From positions 248,001-312,000 of the forward strand of contig NZ_PXZH01000001.1 in NCBI RefSeq assembly GCF_003950325.1: a stretch of 64,000 nucleotides of DNA, written 5' to 3'. The position numbers were made by a program, and so were the translations under genes. Every line of letters begins with the position of its first letter. The first letter of the stretch is position 1. Source of the DNA: Vagococcus humatus. GTDB lineage: Bacteria > Bacillota > Bacilli > Lactobacillales > Vagococcaceae. Positions 1 through 8,729 of this stretch are shown piece after piece. The notes under the pieces were generated by a model that was given only the letters and a program-made list of their open reading frames with translations, was not told the DNA's origin and did not search any database.

Positions 1-302
1 AAGTGTGAGCCGATTCCTTTTTCTTGATAGGCTTCTAATACATTAAAATCTACAAGTTCTGGCCATTTATCTTTAAATGGACCAGCTTGGGCTAGAGGAA
101 CAAGGGTTAAATAGCCTGCCACCTTACCTAAATATTCCGCTACAAAAACATATCTTAATTGGACGGATTGCTCATAATAATAATCTGTGAATAGTTGAGC
201 TTTCCTCTCCCAATTTTGCAAACGAAAGGCCTGTTCAAATGCTTGCGCATCTTGTAACTTGATAGGACGGATGATTAAGGTATTATTTTGATAGTAAATC
301 AT
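1..302 (-). CDS. GNAT-family N-acetyltransferase (C-terminus missing)
   Basis: The gene starts at the ATG at 302 (minus strand), preceded by AGAAAGGAGC, and runs off the left edge, so only about 100 N-terminal residues are visible. The translation begins MIYYQNNTLIIRPIK, a typical GNAT first strand. Near its end QEKGIGSHL matches motif A (Q/R-x-x-G-x-G/A), which binds the acetyl-CoA pyrophosphate. The family transfers an acetyl group to an amine; the substrate cannot be told. It diverges from ribU and has its own promoter. The family call is firm, the function open. Confidence 0.8.
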   Translation of the reverse strand, partial: MIYYQNNTLIIRPIKLQDAQAFEQAFRLQNWERKAQLFTDYYYEQSVQLRYVFVAEYLGKVAGYLTLVPLAQAGPFKDKWPELVDFNVLEAYQEKGIGSH

Positions 303-344
303 AAAGCTCCTTTCTGATCTTTTCACTTTAGTTGGGTTACGTTT

Positions 345-374
345 AGTATAAAGGGTTTTTTTAAAAGGTGTCAA
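345..374 (-). promoter_or_regulatory. Sigma-A promoter of the GNAT gene
   Basis: On the minus strand a consensus -35 TTGACA (369-374) is separated by 18 bases from a -10 TATACT (345-350), about 43 bases upstream of the GNAT start. It sits back to back with the ribU promoter. Confidence 0.6.
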
Positions 375-395
375 GGCAAGGAAAAAACCTTCCTA

Positions 396-424
396 TTGCA
401 AAAAAACAGAGAATTGACTATAAT
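396..424 (+). promoter_or_regulatory. Sigma-A promoter of ribU
   Basis: TTGCAA (396-401), a 17-base spacer and a perfect TATAAT (419-424) place the transcript start near 431, just before the FMN riboswitch. Confidence 0.75.
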
Positions 425-445
425 AGAAGTATCAAAACAATAAGA

Positions 446-562
446 TTCGTCTTCAGGGCAGGGTGTAATTCCCGACCGGCGGTAAAAGTCCGCGACCCAC
501 ATGATAGTGGTTGAATTGGTGTAACTCCAATACCGACAGTAGAGTCTGGATGGAAGAAGAGA
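446..562 (+). promoter_or_regulatory. FMN riboswitch (RFN element)
   Basis: The conserved RFN blocks are present in order: TCTTCAGGGCAGGGTG, ATTCCCGACCGGCGG, AGTCCGCGACCC, GGTGTAACTCCAATACCGAC, AGTCTGGATGGAAGAAGA. The last block pairs with the first to close P1. FMN binding is known to stop expression of riboflavin biosynthesis or uptake genes. Here the aptamer is followed by a terminator hairpin and then ribU, so control is probably by transcription attenuation. Confidence 0.95.
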
Positions 563-585
563 AATACTTAGTTGACTAGTCAAGT

Positions 586-626
586 AAGGTTATTTTCTGC
601 CCTCATGTAGAAAATAGCCTTTTTTG
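586..626 (+). terminator. Expression-platform terminator of the FMN riboswitch
   Basis: A 15-bp stem (AAGGTTATTTTCTGC with GTAGAAAATAGCCTT, including G-T pairs) is followed by a T-run. It lies between the aptamer and the ribU start, so it is the likely OFF switch when FMN is bound. Confidence 0.85.
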
Positions 627-687
627 TTTGTTTTTTCACAACCACAACTAAGTCATTGAAGATGAGTCCTTTTAGGAGGATGTCAAA

Positions 688-1269
688 ATGAAACACATGC
701 AAACCAAGAAGTTAGTAGTACTCTCAATGATGGCGGCTATCGCTTATTTACTGATGTTTTTCGCTTTTCCTGTTTTACCAGCAGTGCCTTTTATGAAAGT
801 GGATTTTAGTGAAATCCCTATTTTAATTGGTACCTATTTATTTGGTCCTTTAGCAGGAGTTATTATCGCCTTTATTCGTTCCTTGCTTCATTTTATTACA
901 GTTGGTGCTAGCATTGGCGAAGTTATTGGTAATACCGCTAGTTTTTTAGCTGCATTAACATACGTATTTCCTATTTATTGGCTATCTAAAAAAATTCAAG
1001 GCCCAACAGGATTAATTGGCGGTTTAGCTCTTGGGACAATTAGTATGACAGTATTTATGTGTGTGGCTAATTATTTTGTCATCACCCCTCTTTATATGTG
1101 GGTGCTACAATTTAATTTAGGAATGCCGCTTGCAAAATATATTTTAGTTGGGGTTCTCCCTTTTAATTTGATCAAAGGCTTTTTAGTCAGTGTGGTATTT
1201 GCTATTTTACACAAAAAACTTTTGCCTTGGTTAAGTCAAAAAACGCATCAATTAAATGCTCATGTTTAA
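688..1269 (+). CDS. ribU: Riboflavin ECF transporter S component RibU
   Basis: A 193-residue integral membrane protein with about six hydrophobic segments, the normal size for an ECF S component. RibU captures riboflavin or FMN outside the cell and works with the shared EcfA/EcfA'/EcfT module, which is not in this window. The N-terminal KKLVVLSMMAAIAYLLMFF and the DFSEIPILIGTYLFGPLAG stretch are typical of RibU. The ATG at 688 has AGGAGG eight bases upstream. The FMN riboswitch immediately upstream supports the substrate. A strong terminator follows, so it is monocistronic. Confidence 0.93.
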   Translation: MKHMQTKKLVVLSMMAAIAYLLMFFAFPVLPAVPFMKVDFSEIPILIGTYLFGPLAGVIIAFIRSLLHFITVGASIGEVIGNTASFLAALTYVFPIYWLSKKIQGPTGLIGGLALGTISMTVFMCVANYFVITPLYMWVLQFNLGMPLAKYILVGVLPFNLIKGFLVSVVFAILHKKLLPWLSQKTHQLNAHV

Positions 1270-1320
1270 AAAATTATGGTCCAATTGATTATATGAGTCA
1301 AGTAAATTCTAGTGATTTAA

Positions 1321-1359
1321 ACAACGCCAGCTAAATTAGTTAGTTGGCGTTGTTTTTTT
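1321..1359 (+). terminator. Intrinsic terminator of ribU
   Basis: Stem ACAACGCCA-n-CTAA with TTAG-n-TGGCGTTGT, followed by seven T residues. Confidence 0.85.
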
Positions 1360-1429
1360 GTTTGACTAGATTTATTCAGAGTTAGAACAGACTAGTTTTA
1401 ACTTTTTTATGGTAGACTAATGATAGAAA

Positions 1430-1452
1430 AGATAACTGGTTAATCAGTTATT
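1430..1452 (-). terminator. Weak terminator-like hairpin after the ferredoxin gene
   Basis: Read on the minus strand, AATAACTG-ATTAAC-CAGTTAT overlaps the ferredoxin stop codon and is followed by CTTTTCT. The stem is clear but the U-tract is imperfect. Confidence 0.4.
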
Positions 1453-1660
1453 CTTTGATTAAACCAATGGCACGAGTTGGACATTCTTGATAGGCTTTTA
1501 GGCAAGCGTCTTCCAAGTGATTGGGCAGGGTTATCTGAGTTTCAGTTGGCTGGTCTTTAAATAAAACTAGTCCACTATCAGTATAATCAAATATTTCTCC
1601 TGCAATCGTTTGGCACAAGCCACACGCAATGCACTTTTCAGGTTCTAAATAACATTTCAT
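1448..1660 (-). CDS. fer: [4Fe-4S] ferredoxin
   Basis: A 70-residue electron carrier. CIACGLCQ supplies three cluster cysteines (C-x2-C-x2-C) and QECPTRAIG near the C-terminus the fourth, the pattern of Bacillus Fer-type single-cluster ferredoxins. The start is the ATG at 1660, eight bases after AAGGAG; an in-frame GTG at 1669 overlaps that ribosome site and is rejected. The gene diverges from ypbB-recQ; in Bacillus subtilis fer lies beside the same pair (ypbF-ypbE-ypbD-recQ-ypbB region). The redox partner is not evident here. Confidence 0.9.
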   Translation of the reverse strand: MKCYLEPEKCIACGLCQTIAGEIFDYTDSGLVLFKDQPTETQITLPNHLEDACLKAYQECPTRAIGLIKE

Positions 1661-1703
1661 AAAAATCACTCCTTAATATAGTAGAAAGGGAAGGTCGAGT
1701 TGG

Positions 1704-2792
1704 ATGACAGATGACATAAATATCTATATTTTATCCTTATTCCATCCAAAAAACAAGCAACGCTCTTCTTCTGTTTATCAAATACTTCGAGGAAAAAAAA
1801 CAGCCTCTACCTTGTCTTTTTGTTTGTTTCATCATTTATGGTCAGGGTTTCAACTGTTTCCCTACTTATCCGTGGAAGCTTATGAACAGCGATTAGCAGA
1901 GTTAAAAGCTAAAGGATATCTAGTAGCAGATGAGGCGGATGGAAAGTACCTACTGCTAAGTCAGGCTGGTCAGGCTTGTTTACTAGAGCATCCATTTTGG
2001 ATGGCTTTTTCTAAAGAGGTGGATCATTTTAGCTATGGAGTAGCAGGTCCCCTTTTTTTGGAAAGACTTTTATTTTTATCTCAAGTGATTTCTGAGCTAA
2101 GTTATCAGTCTAAGCAGTATGAGCCGATTACTTCAGAGGAAGAACAATTATTTTGGGTGAAGCAATGGTTAGCGAAAACTAAGGTGTCAAAAGAGGGACT
2201 TATTTCTAATTTTTATACGGAATGGCAAAAGTTACTAGAGCAATTAGCTGATAGTCAAAGACAGCGGCTAGTCTCCTTGTTAACTGGACACCACAAAATA
2301 GGGACTACTTATTATCAGTTGCAGCAAATGTATCACTGGAGTGAGTTTCAGCGGATAGCCTATAAAATATATGACTGTCAGCAGATCATTCACTTGATTA
2401 AAACCAGTGAGGATTTTCCTTTGTTTGCCTCTGTTTTAGCTAGTATTCCTAAGCAAACTATTTCTAAAAGTGCTCAGTTAACTTATAATTATGTGGAGCA
2501 GGGATTAGATAGTGTGAGTATTCAGCGGCTTCGTCAGATAAAACCAAGCACTGTACAAGATCATTTAATTGAAGCAGCGGTTTTATTAGATGATTTTTCT
2601 TTTGATGCTTGCTTAGATAAACAAGTCGTTTTACAGTTAGAAACCTATGAAAAAAAACAGCCTCAAATCATTGAGTGGCAGTTTAAACAGGTGCAAGGAT
2701 TTGATGAAAGTATCAGTTTTTTAGAGGTTAGATTGTATCAAATATTGAAGGTGAAACAATATGACAGAGAAAACTTTAGACCCACTAGCTAA
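1704..2792 (+). CDS. ypbB: YpbB-like helix-turn-helix protein encoded with RecQ
   Basis: A 362-residue cytoplasmic protein. The C-terminal ~90 residues (SIQRLRQIKPSTVQDHLIEA onward) match the helix-turn-helix domain found in YpbB and fused to some RecQ helicases. The N-terminal part is not recognisable beyond helical, Gln/Leu-rich sequence. Its stop lies 32 bases inside recQ, so the two are translationally coupled and it probably works with the helicase, for instance in substrate choice. That role is inferred from context. The start at 1704 follows AAAGGGAAGG at a somewhat long spacing. Confidence 0.8.
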   Translation: MTDDINIYILSLFHPKNKQRSSSVYQILRGKKTASTLSFCLFHHLWSGFQLFPYLSVEAYEQRLAELKAKGYLVADEADGKYLLLSQAGQACLLEHPFWMAFSKEVDHFSYGVAGPLFLERLLFLSQVISELSYQSKQYEPITSEEEQLFWVKQWLAKTKVSKEGLISNFYTEWQKLLEQLADSQRQRLVSLLTGHHKIGTTYYQLQQMYHWSEFQRIAYKIYDCQQIIHLIKTSEDFPLFASVLASIPKQTISKSAQLTYNYVEQGLDSVSIQRLRQIKPSTVQDHLIEAAVLLDDFSFDACLDKQVVLQLETYEKKQPQIIEWQFKQVQGFDESISFLEVRLYQILKVKQYDRENFRPTS

Positions 2793-4218
2793 ATTATTAC
2801 AAGAGGTATTTGGCTATACAGATTTTCGGGAAGGGCAACGAGAAACCATTGAAAGTGTGTTAAGGAATAAACGGACGTTAGCCATTTTGCCTACTAGTAG
2901 TGGCAAGTCTTTATGTTATCAGTTAGCTAGTTACTTATTACCTGGTCAAACCATTATTGTGACTCCTTTAATTTCTTTAATGGAAGATCAAGTTAGTCGG
3001 TTGCGGCAACTAGGAGAAAAAAGAGTGACAGCTATTCATAGTCAAATGAGTTTTCAAACTCGGCAACGTATTTTCAGTCAATTTCAGCAATATAAATTTG
3101 TTTTTGTTAGTCCAGAACTGCTTGTGCAAGATTGGTTTAAAGAGCAAGCTAAAAAAGGCAAGATTAGCTTAGTAGTTGTAGATGAAGCCCACTGTATTTC
3201 TCAGTGGGGCATTGATTTTAGGCCAGATTACGAATGGATTCCAGAGTTTTTAAAGGAGTTAGACAGTTCAGTGAAAGTGTTGGGTCTGACTGCTACAGCG
3301 ACTCAGAAAGTGATGGAAGATATTGAGTCAACCTTGTTTCATCAACAAGCCTGTCACTTGATTAAACAATCTAGTGACAGACAAAATATTGCGTATCAAG
3401 TGGTGGAAACAGAAGATAAAACAGCTTACTTAAAACAATTTTTAAGCCAACACCCTGGGCCAGGCATTATTTATTTTTCTAGTAAAAAAGAAGCGGAAAG
3501 AATTTGTACCCTGTTACAAGAGGAAACAGAATTAGCAGTCAGTTACTATCACGGAGATTTATCTAATCAAGAACGACTGGTTGTTCAGCAACAGTTTTTA
3601 CATCAGCAACTACATGTTTTGTGTGCCACCAGTGCATTTGGTATGGGGATTCATAAAGAAGATGTCCGCTTTGTGATTCATTATCATTTACCTAGTAGTG
3701 TGGAAGCCTATGTTCAAGAAGCTGGTCGCAGTGGCCGAGATGGTAAGCAAAGTCTGGCGCTATTATTATACCGTCCCCAAGATGAACACATTCATTATCA
3801 CTTGTTAGAACAACTTATTAAAGAAAAAGAAGGTATGGCTTATTTACTGAAACAACCAGAAGAAACATGGCAACAGTATCTGCCTAAGTTATCTAGTTTA
3901 CAGCAAAAATGGCTAACAGGTTATACTCATCAACGTTATTCTAAAGAAACCCTGATGGCAGGGCTTGAGCAAAAGATTAGCGAAAGAACAAGACACATTC
4001 AAGACATGTTAACCTATATTCATTTAACAACATGTCGGAGAAAATATTTATTAGCTTATTTTGATTCTGAATCTGAAGGACAGGTATCGATTTGTTGTGA
4101 CCATTGTGGTTTAGAGGACTTAGAGTTAGAAACTGTACCTGTTTTTCCTCGTTCACCCTTAGAATTTTCTAAAGATTGGCAAGAAACATTAAAAAAAGTA
4201 TTTAATCAGCGGGAATAA
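2761..4218 (+). CDS. recQ: ATP-dependent DNA helicase RecQ (short form)
   Basis: A 485-residue superfamily 2 helicase for DNA repair and replication-fork processing. Motif 0 (FGYTDFREGQ), Walker A (LPTSSGKSLCYQ), the DEAH box (VVDEAHCISQWG), motif III (LGLTATAT), and motifs V-VI (ATSAFGMGIHKEDVRFVIH, QEAGRSGRDG) are all present in order. The RecQ-Ct zinc site is visible as CRRKYLLAYF...CCDHC. There is no HRDC domain, so it is the short RecQ form common in Firmicutes. The ATG at 2761 follows AAGGTG and overlaps ypbB. Confidence 0.95.
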   Translation: MTEKTLDPLAKLLQEVFGYTDFREGQRETIESVLRNKRTLAILPTSSGKSLCYQLASYLLPGQTIIVTPLISLMEDQVSRLRQLGEKRVTAIHSQMSFQTRQRIFSQFQQYKFVFVSPELLVQDWFKEQAKKGKISLVVVDEAHCISQWGIDFRPDYEWIPEFLKELDSSVKVLGLTATATQKVMEDIESTLFHQQACHLIKQSSDRQNIAYQVVETEDKTAYLKQFLSQHPGPGIIYFSSKKEAERICTLLQEETELAVSYYHGDLSNQERLVVQQQFLHQQLHVLCATSAFGMGIHKEDVRFVIHYHLPSSVEAYVQEAGRSGRDGKQSLALLLYRPQDEHIHYHLLEQLIKEKEGMAYLLKQPEETWQQYLPKLSSLQQKWLTGYTHQRYSKETLMAGLEQKISERTRHIQDMLTYIHLTTCRRKYLLAYFDSESEGQVSICCDHCGLEDLELETVPVFPRSPLEFSKDWQETLKKVFNQRE

Positions 4219-4280
4219 ATATCTATCTGTTAAAATTTATGCTAAAATGTACAATAGCAAAAGAGTCAGGAGGAGTTTTT

Positions 4281-4949
4281 GTGAGTAAAAAGAAAAATCG
4301 CAAACAACCATGGGAACAACCCATTTATCAAACAGAGTATGAGTCAAATGCTTCACGCTCTGAACAACGAGGAAAGAAAAAAGGAAACACTGTGTTTATC
4401 ACCCTTCTTGTTATACTATTACTCGCCATTGCTATTATTATTGGGTATATTTTTTCAACTTCAACTACTAGAGATTTAGGAGCAAATGAACCAGCCGATG
4501 ATCCGATTGTGGTTCAAACTTCTTTAGATGATGAAAAAGAAAAAGAAAAACAAAAAATAGCAGAAGCTAAGAAAAAAGCGGAAGCTGAAAAAAAGAAAGC
4601 AGCAGAGGCTGAAAAAGCAGAGCAAGAAAAAGCTGCAGAACAAGAAGCTGCTAAAAAACAACAAGAAGAAGCCGCTCGCCAACAAGAAGAAGCTCGCCAA
4701 GCGGAAGAAGCAAGAAAGCAACAAGAAGAAGCCGCTCGTCAAGAAGAACAGCGTCAACAAGCGGAAGCCCAGCATGCTGATAATCAAGCTAACCATCAAG
4801 GTGCAGGAGAAACGTATACGATTCAACAAGGAGATACTCTGTACCGAATTGCGGTTAATCACGGTATTTCACTAGATGCGTTACTTGAAGCTAATGGGTT
4901 AAGTGCAGATTCTGCTTATTCTGTTGGTCAGACATTAGTTTTACCATAA
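4281..4949 (+). CDS. Membrane-anchored LysM protein, SAG1386/EF1546 family
   Basis: The start is the GTG at 4281, seven bases after AGGAGG; an upstream in-frame ATG at 4239 lacks a ribosome site. The 222-residue product has a basic cytoplasmic N-terminus, one membrane helix at about residues 36-56 (VFITLLVILLLAIAIIIGYI), a long Lys/Glu/Ala/Gln-rich coiled coil (about 85-165) and a C-terminal LysM domain (TYTIQQGDTLYRIAVNHG) that binds peptidoglycan GlcNAc. It looks like a tether that spans from the membrane into the wall. The function is otherwise unknown. It lies between recQ and cmk, as its homologues do in related bacteria. Confidence 0.85.
   Translation: MSKKKNRKQPWEQPIYQTEYESNASRSEQRGKKKGNTVFITLLVILLLAIAIIIGYIFSTSTTRDLGANEPADDPIVVQTSLDDEKEKEKQKIAEAKKKAEAEKKKAAEAEKAEQEKAAEQEAAKKQQEEAARQQEEARQAEEARKQQEEAARQEEQRQQAEAQHADNQANHQGAGETYTIQQGDTLYRIAVNHGISLDALLEANGLSADSAYSVGQTLVLP
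4659..4738 (+). repeat. 60-bp tandem repeat inside the LysM protein coiled coil
   Basis: The 20-mer CAACAAGAAGAAGCCGCTCG occurs at 4659-4678 and again at 4719-4738, exactly 60 bases (20 codons) apart, within QQEEAAR-type coiled-coil repeats. Such units commonly vary in copy number between strains. Confidence 0.75.
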
Positions 4950-5034
4950 ATAATCCAGTAAGAGTAATCTAGCTAAGTGATTTAGTTGATATTTAGCAAG
5001 CACTAGTGCTAGAATAAATACAAGGGTATAGGTT

Positions 5035-5066
5035 GAAAAAGCTGTCATTTGGCGGCTTTTTCTTTT
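5035..5066 (+). terminator. Intrinsic terminator between the LysM gene and cmk
   Basis: AAAAGCTG pairs with CGGCTTTT around an 8-base loop (TCATTTGG) and a T-rich tail follows. Confidence 0.6.
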
Positions 5067-5091
5067 AATGAAAATGTTGGGAGTTAGATAT

Positions 5092-5766
5092 ATGAAAGCA
5101 GTTTGTATAGCAATTGATGGACCAGCCTCATCTGGCAAAAGTACCGTAGCCAAATTATTAGCAAAATCTTTGGGTTTTATTTATGTGGACACTGGAGCAA
5201 TGTATCGAACGATAACGCTAGCTAGTCTTAATAACAACATAGACCCAAAGGATGAAAGCGGCTTATTAGCTTTGCTGAAAGAAACAACTATTAAGTTTGG
5301 TTGGCAAGAGGATGGCCAACATGTATGGATGAATGGCCAAGATGTGACAGATGCAATCAGAAGTTCTAAGGTCACTAATCTAGTGTCTGAAATTTCGATG
5401 CATCCAAGTGTGCGTCAGGAACTAGTGGCACGCCAAAGAGAGATGGCCCGTGATGGTAATATTGTTATGGATGGACGGGATATTGGTACGACTGTTTTAC
5501 CCAATGCTCAGGTAAAGGTTTTTTTAGTTGCTAGTGTAGAAGAACGAGCTAAAAGAAGATACGAAGAAAATTTGAGTAAACAAATACCTACTGATTTTGA
5601 ACAGTTGAAAAAAGAAATAGAAGAACGGGATTTTAAAGATTCACATCGTAGAGTATCTCCCTTAATACAAGCAGACGATGCTCAGTTAATTGATACAACA
5701 TCTCTTTCTATTGAAGAAGTAGTAGCAAAAGTCAAAGATTTAGTAAAAAAACAACTAATTTCATAA
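5092..5766 (+). CDS. cmk: Cytidylate kinase
   Basis: Phosphorylates CMP and dCMP with ATP in pyrimidine nucleotide recycling. The P-loop IAIDGPASSGKSTVAK, the acceptor-site YVDTGAMYR and the MDGRDIGTTVLP segment are characteristic. The start at 5092 follows TTGGGAG at eight bases and gives 224 residues, the usual length; upstream ATGs at 5068 and 5074 have no ribosome site. cmk followed by an S1-domain gene and der is a conserved Firmicute order. Confidence 0.96.
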   Translation: MKAVCIAIDGPASSGKSTVAKLLAKSLGFIYVDTGAMYRTITLASLNNNIDPKDESGLLALLKETTIKFGWQEDGQHVWMNGQDVTDAIRSSKVTNLVSEISMHPSVRQELVARQREMARDGNIVMDGRDIGTTVLPNAQVKVFLVASVEERAKRRYEENLSKQIPTDFEQLKKEIEERDFKDSHRRVSPLIQADDAQLIDTTSLSIEEVVAKVKDLVKKQLIS

Positions 5767-5859
5767 AAAAAACAAAAAAATTAAATTAGTATAGAAATTA
5801 CTACCTTTATAAGATACAATAAAGGTGGTAATTATAGAGTTGGTTAGGAGGACCCATGC

Positions 5860-7062
5860 ATGACAAATGTAGAAAATAGTCAAAGTGTAAATGAAACAGA
5901 AGAAACAATGATGAGTGCTCTAGATAGTGTCCAAGAGGTTAAAATCGGAGATACTGTTAAGGGGGAGATACTAGCTGTTGAAGATTCACAAGTGATTGTG
6001 GGAATTCTAGGAGCTGGTGTAGAAGGAGTTGTTCCATTAAAAGAGTTATCAACTTTTTCTAATGACGATATCCATGATTTGGTCAAAGTAGGAGATCAAC
6101 TAGAATTAGTGATTATCTCTCGAATTGGTAAAGATAAAGAAAACGGTAGTTACTTATTATCCAAACGCCGTTTAGATGCTAAAAAAGTTTGGGAAAAAAT
6201 TGAAAAAGCTTATCACGAGGGAACAATCATTGAAGCTCCTGTAACCGATGTGGTAAAAGGTGGATTGGTAGTAGATGTTGGGGTAAGAGGATTTGTGCCA
6301 GCTTCTATGGTAGATGTTCAATACATTACTGATTTTGATGTGTATAAGGGAAAAACCATGACATTCAAAATTATAGAAATTGAACCGTCTGAAAATCGGT
6401 TGATTTTATCTCACCGTGCTGTCCAAGAAATTGAAATGGACAAACAAAAAGAAACTGTTTTAGAGTCTTTACAAGTAGGAGATGTAGTAACAGGTAAAGT
6501 TGCTCGCTTAACTGATTTTGGTGCTTTTGTTGATTTAGGCGGTGTAGATGGCCTCGTTCACGTGTCTGAAATTTCTCACGCACATGTGGCTAAACCGTCA
6601 GATGTGCTAAAAATTGGCCAACAGGTTAAAGTGAAAGTACTATCTGTTCAACCAGAAAAAGAACGTATTTCTCTTTCTGTAAAAGATACGTTACCTGGAC
6701 CTTGGGCAGATATAGATAAAAAAGCGCCAGTTGGTTCAGTTTTAACAGGTGTAGTGAAGCGCTTGACAAGTTTTGGTGCTTTTGTAGAAGTATTCCCAAG
6801 TGTAGAAGGCTTGGTTCATATTTCTCAAATTTCCCATAAACATATTGCGACACCTCATGAAGTCTTACAAGAGGGACAGGAAGTAGAAGTCAAAGTTTTA
6901 GACGTACATCCTGAAGAACACCGCATTGGTTTAAGTATTAAAGCCTTAGAAGAAAAAGAAGAAGAACCAGAAGTCACAGAAGACTATCAAATGCCTGAAG
7001 AGAACACTGGTTTTACTTTAGGGGATTTTGTTAAGGATGACTCTTTAACTCCTAAAGAATAG
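5860..7062 (+). CDS. rpsA: Ribosomal protein S1 homologue (four S1 domains)
   Basis: A 400-residue RNA-binding protein with four S1/OB domains at about residues 25-95, 110-180, 195-265 and 280-350. Each begins with a G-x-V/I-x-G-x-V strand; the last two repeat the hallmark LTDFGAFVDLG and LTSFGAFVEVF. It is shorter than the six-domain E. coli S1 and matches the YpfD type, so whether it truly acts in translation initiation is uncertain. The ATG at 5860 has AGGAGG eight bases upstream; another ATG at 5856 is out of frame. The C-terminal tail is acidic. Confidence 0.9.
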   Translation: MTNVENSQSVNETEETMMSALDSVQEVKIGDTVKGEILAVEDSQVIVGILGAGVEGVVPLKELSTFSNDDIHDLVKVGDQLELVIISRIGKDKENGSYLLSKRRLDAKKVWEKIEKAYHEGTIIEAPVTDVVKGGLVVDVGVRGFVPASMVDVQYITDFDVYKGKTMTFKIIEIEPSENRLILSHRAVQEIEMDKQKETVLESLQVGDVVTGKVARLTDFGAFVDLGGVDGLVHVSEISHAHVAKPSDVLKIGQQVKVKVLSVQPEKERISLSVKDTLPGPWADIDKKAPVGSVLTGVVKRLTSFGAFVEVFPSVEGLVHISQISHKHIATPHEVLQEGQEVEVKVLDVHPEEHRIGLSIKALEEKEEEPEVTEDYQMPEENTGFTLGDFVKDDSLTPKE

Positions 7063-7083
7063 ACTATTTCATGAAATAAATTT

Positions 7084-7112
7084 AAAACACGTCAATTTTG
7101 GCGTGTTTTTTC
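7084..7112 (+). terminator. Intrinsic terminator of the cmk-rpsA unit
   Basis: AAAACACG pairs with CGTGTTTT around the loop TCAATTTTGG, followed by T residues. Confidence 0.75.
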
Positions 7113-7211
7113 TTTGAAATTCCTTATAATTATGATGGAGAAAGCTTGCATATCTTGACTTCTCCATGTAAACTACTAAGAGTTATGAAAAGAGAAGGGA
7201 GAGAAATCTCA

Positions 7212-8522
7212 ATGGCTAATCCTACGATTGCAATCGTTGGCCGACCTAATGTTGGTAAGTCAACTATTTTTAACCGAATTGCAGGCGATCGAATTTCGAT
7301 TGTGGAAGATACACCAGGTGTTACTCGTGACCGCATCTACGCTGTAGGTGAATGGTTAGGCAGAGAATTCAGCATTATTGATACAGGTGGGCTAGACGTT
7401 AGTTCTGAACCATTTATGGATAATATTAAACAACAAGCTGAAGTGGCGATTGAAGAAGCAGATGTGATTGTCCTTGTGACGAGTGTCAAAGAAGGGGTAA
7501 CAGATGCAGATGAAATGGTAGCACGGATGCTTTATAGAAGTAACAAACCTGTCATTTTAATTGTCAACAAAGTAGATAACCCTGAATTAAGAAGTGAAAT
7601 TTATAATTTTTATTCTCTAGGACTAGGGGATCCGTATCCTGTTTCTGGCAGTCACGGGACAGGTTTAGGAGATGTTTTAGACGAAGCAGTGAAACATTTT
7701 ACTACTGAAATCGAAGAAGAAGACGAAGGGGTTATTAAATTTAGTTTAATAGGTCGTCCTAATGTAGGGAAATCTTCTTTAACTAATGCGATTTTAGGAG
7801 AGGACCGAGTGATTGTATCAGACATTGCTGGGACAACCAGAGATGCGATTGATACAGAGTTTACCTCAGAATCTGGCCAACCTTTTGTTATGATCGATAC
7901 AGCAGGTATGCGTAAAAAAGGAAAAGTCATCGAAACTACTGAAAAATATAGTGTGATGCGGGCCCTAAGAGCGATTGAACGTTCTGATGTGATTTTAATG
8001 GTCATTAATGGGGATGAAGGTATTTTAGAGTACGATAAACGTATTGCAGGTTATGCCCATGAAGCCGGCAAAGGAGTTATTATTGTCGTTAATAAATGGG
8101 ATTTAGTAGAAAAAGAAACTAACACGATGAAAGAGTTTGAAGAAAAAATTCGCCGAGAATTTAAATATTTAGACTATGCACCTGTTATTTTTGTATCAGC
8201 TAAAACAAAACAAAGGTTAAATAAATTACCTGCCATGATTGAACAAGTAAGTATGAACCAAAACTTACGTATTTCTTCTTCTGTTTTAAATGATATTTTA
8301 CTAGATGCTGTAGCGATTAATCCTACACCAACTGATAAAGGAAAACGTCTGAAAATTTTCTACGGTACCCAAGTGGCAGTCAAACCGCCAACTTTTGTCA
8401 TCTTTGTTAACGAAGAAGAATTGCTACATTTCTCTTATGCTCGTTTTATCGAAAACCAGATTCGTAAAGCTTTCCCATTTGAAGGAACACCAGTACGAAT
8501 TATTGCCCGCAGAAGAAAGTAA
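7212..8522 (+). CDS. der: Ribosome-associated GTPase Der (EngA)
   Basis: A double-GTPase needed for 50S subunit maturation. Two complete G domains are visible: G1 boxes [12 protein letters not shown] and [13 protein letters not shown]3 boxes DTGG and DTAGM, and G4 boxes NKVD and NKWD, followed by a KH-like C-terminal domain ending VRIIARRRK. The start at 7212 ([10 protein letters not shown]) follows AAGGGAG and gives 436 residues, identical in length to Bacillus Der; in-frame codons upstream run through the preceding terminator and are not used. Confidence 0.97.
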   Translation: MANPTIAIVGRPNVGKSTIFNRIAGDRISIVEDTPGVTRDRIYAVGEWLGREFSIIDTGGLDVSSEPFMDNIKQQAEVAIEEADVIVLVTSVKEGVTDADEMVARMLYRSNKPVILIVNKVDNPELRSEIYNFYSLGLGDPYPVSGSHGTGLGDVLDEAVKHFTTEIEEEDEGVIKFSLIGRPNVGKSSLTNAILGEDRVIVSDIAGTTRDAIDTEFTSESGQPFVMIDTAGMRKKGKVIETTEKYSVMRALRAIERSDVILMVINGDEGILEYDKRIAGYAHEAGKGVIIVVNKWDLVEKETNTMKEFEEKIRREFKYLDYAPVIFVSAKTKQRLNKLPAMIEQVSMNQNLRISSSVLNDILLDAVAINPTPTDKGKRLKIFYGTQVAVKPPTFVIFVNEEELLHFSYARFIENQIRKAFPFEGTPVRIIARRRK

Positions 8523-8587
8523 AAAAAGGGTTTTTTTAAAACATTTTTCTTATTTTAAGAAAAAACATTAAAAAGTATTCAAAAGCC

Positions 8588-8616
8588 TTGATATTACAAT
8601 GTTCCTATGCTATCTT
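8588..8616 (+). promoter_or_regulatory. Probable promoter of the HU gene
   Basis: TTGATA (8588-8593), 17 bases, then TATCTT (8611-8616) preceded by an extended -10 TGC. This would give a roughly 100-base AT-rich leader before hup. The 207 bases between der and hup hold no other recognisable feature apart from an A/T-only inverted repeat near 8545-8565. Confidence 0.45.
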
Positions 8617-8729
8617 TGATAGTGAAATATTGATTATTCAATCTTTCATCATTATGCTTAAATTTAAGGGTAATGAACTTAGATGTATGATAAACATATA
8701 TCTATATTTTTCAGGAGGTGAAAGAATAC

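Noticed and set aside
4524-4862. Minus-strand reading frame rich in Phe/Leu/Ser opposite the LysM gene
   Set aside because: It is the complement of the GAA/AAG/CAA-rich coiled-coil repeat, with no start signal; a low-complexity shadow.
7652-8005. Minus-strand 117-codon frame inside der
   Set aside because: Antisense to a highly conserved GTPase, without a ribosome site or recognisable protein.
8523-8600. A terminator after der
   Set aside because: The A/T-only inverted repeat TTTTTCTTA/TAAGAAAAA lacks a G-C stem; it is too weak to call.
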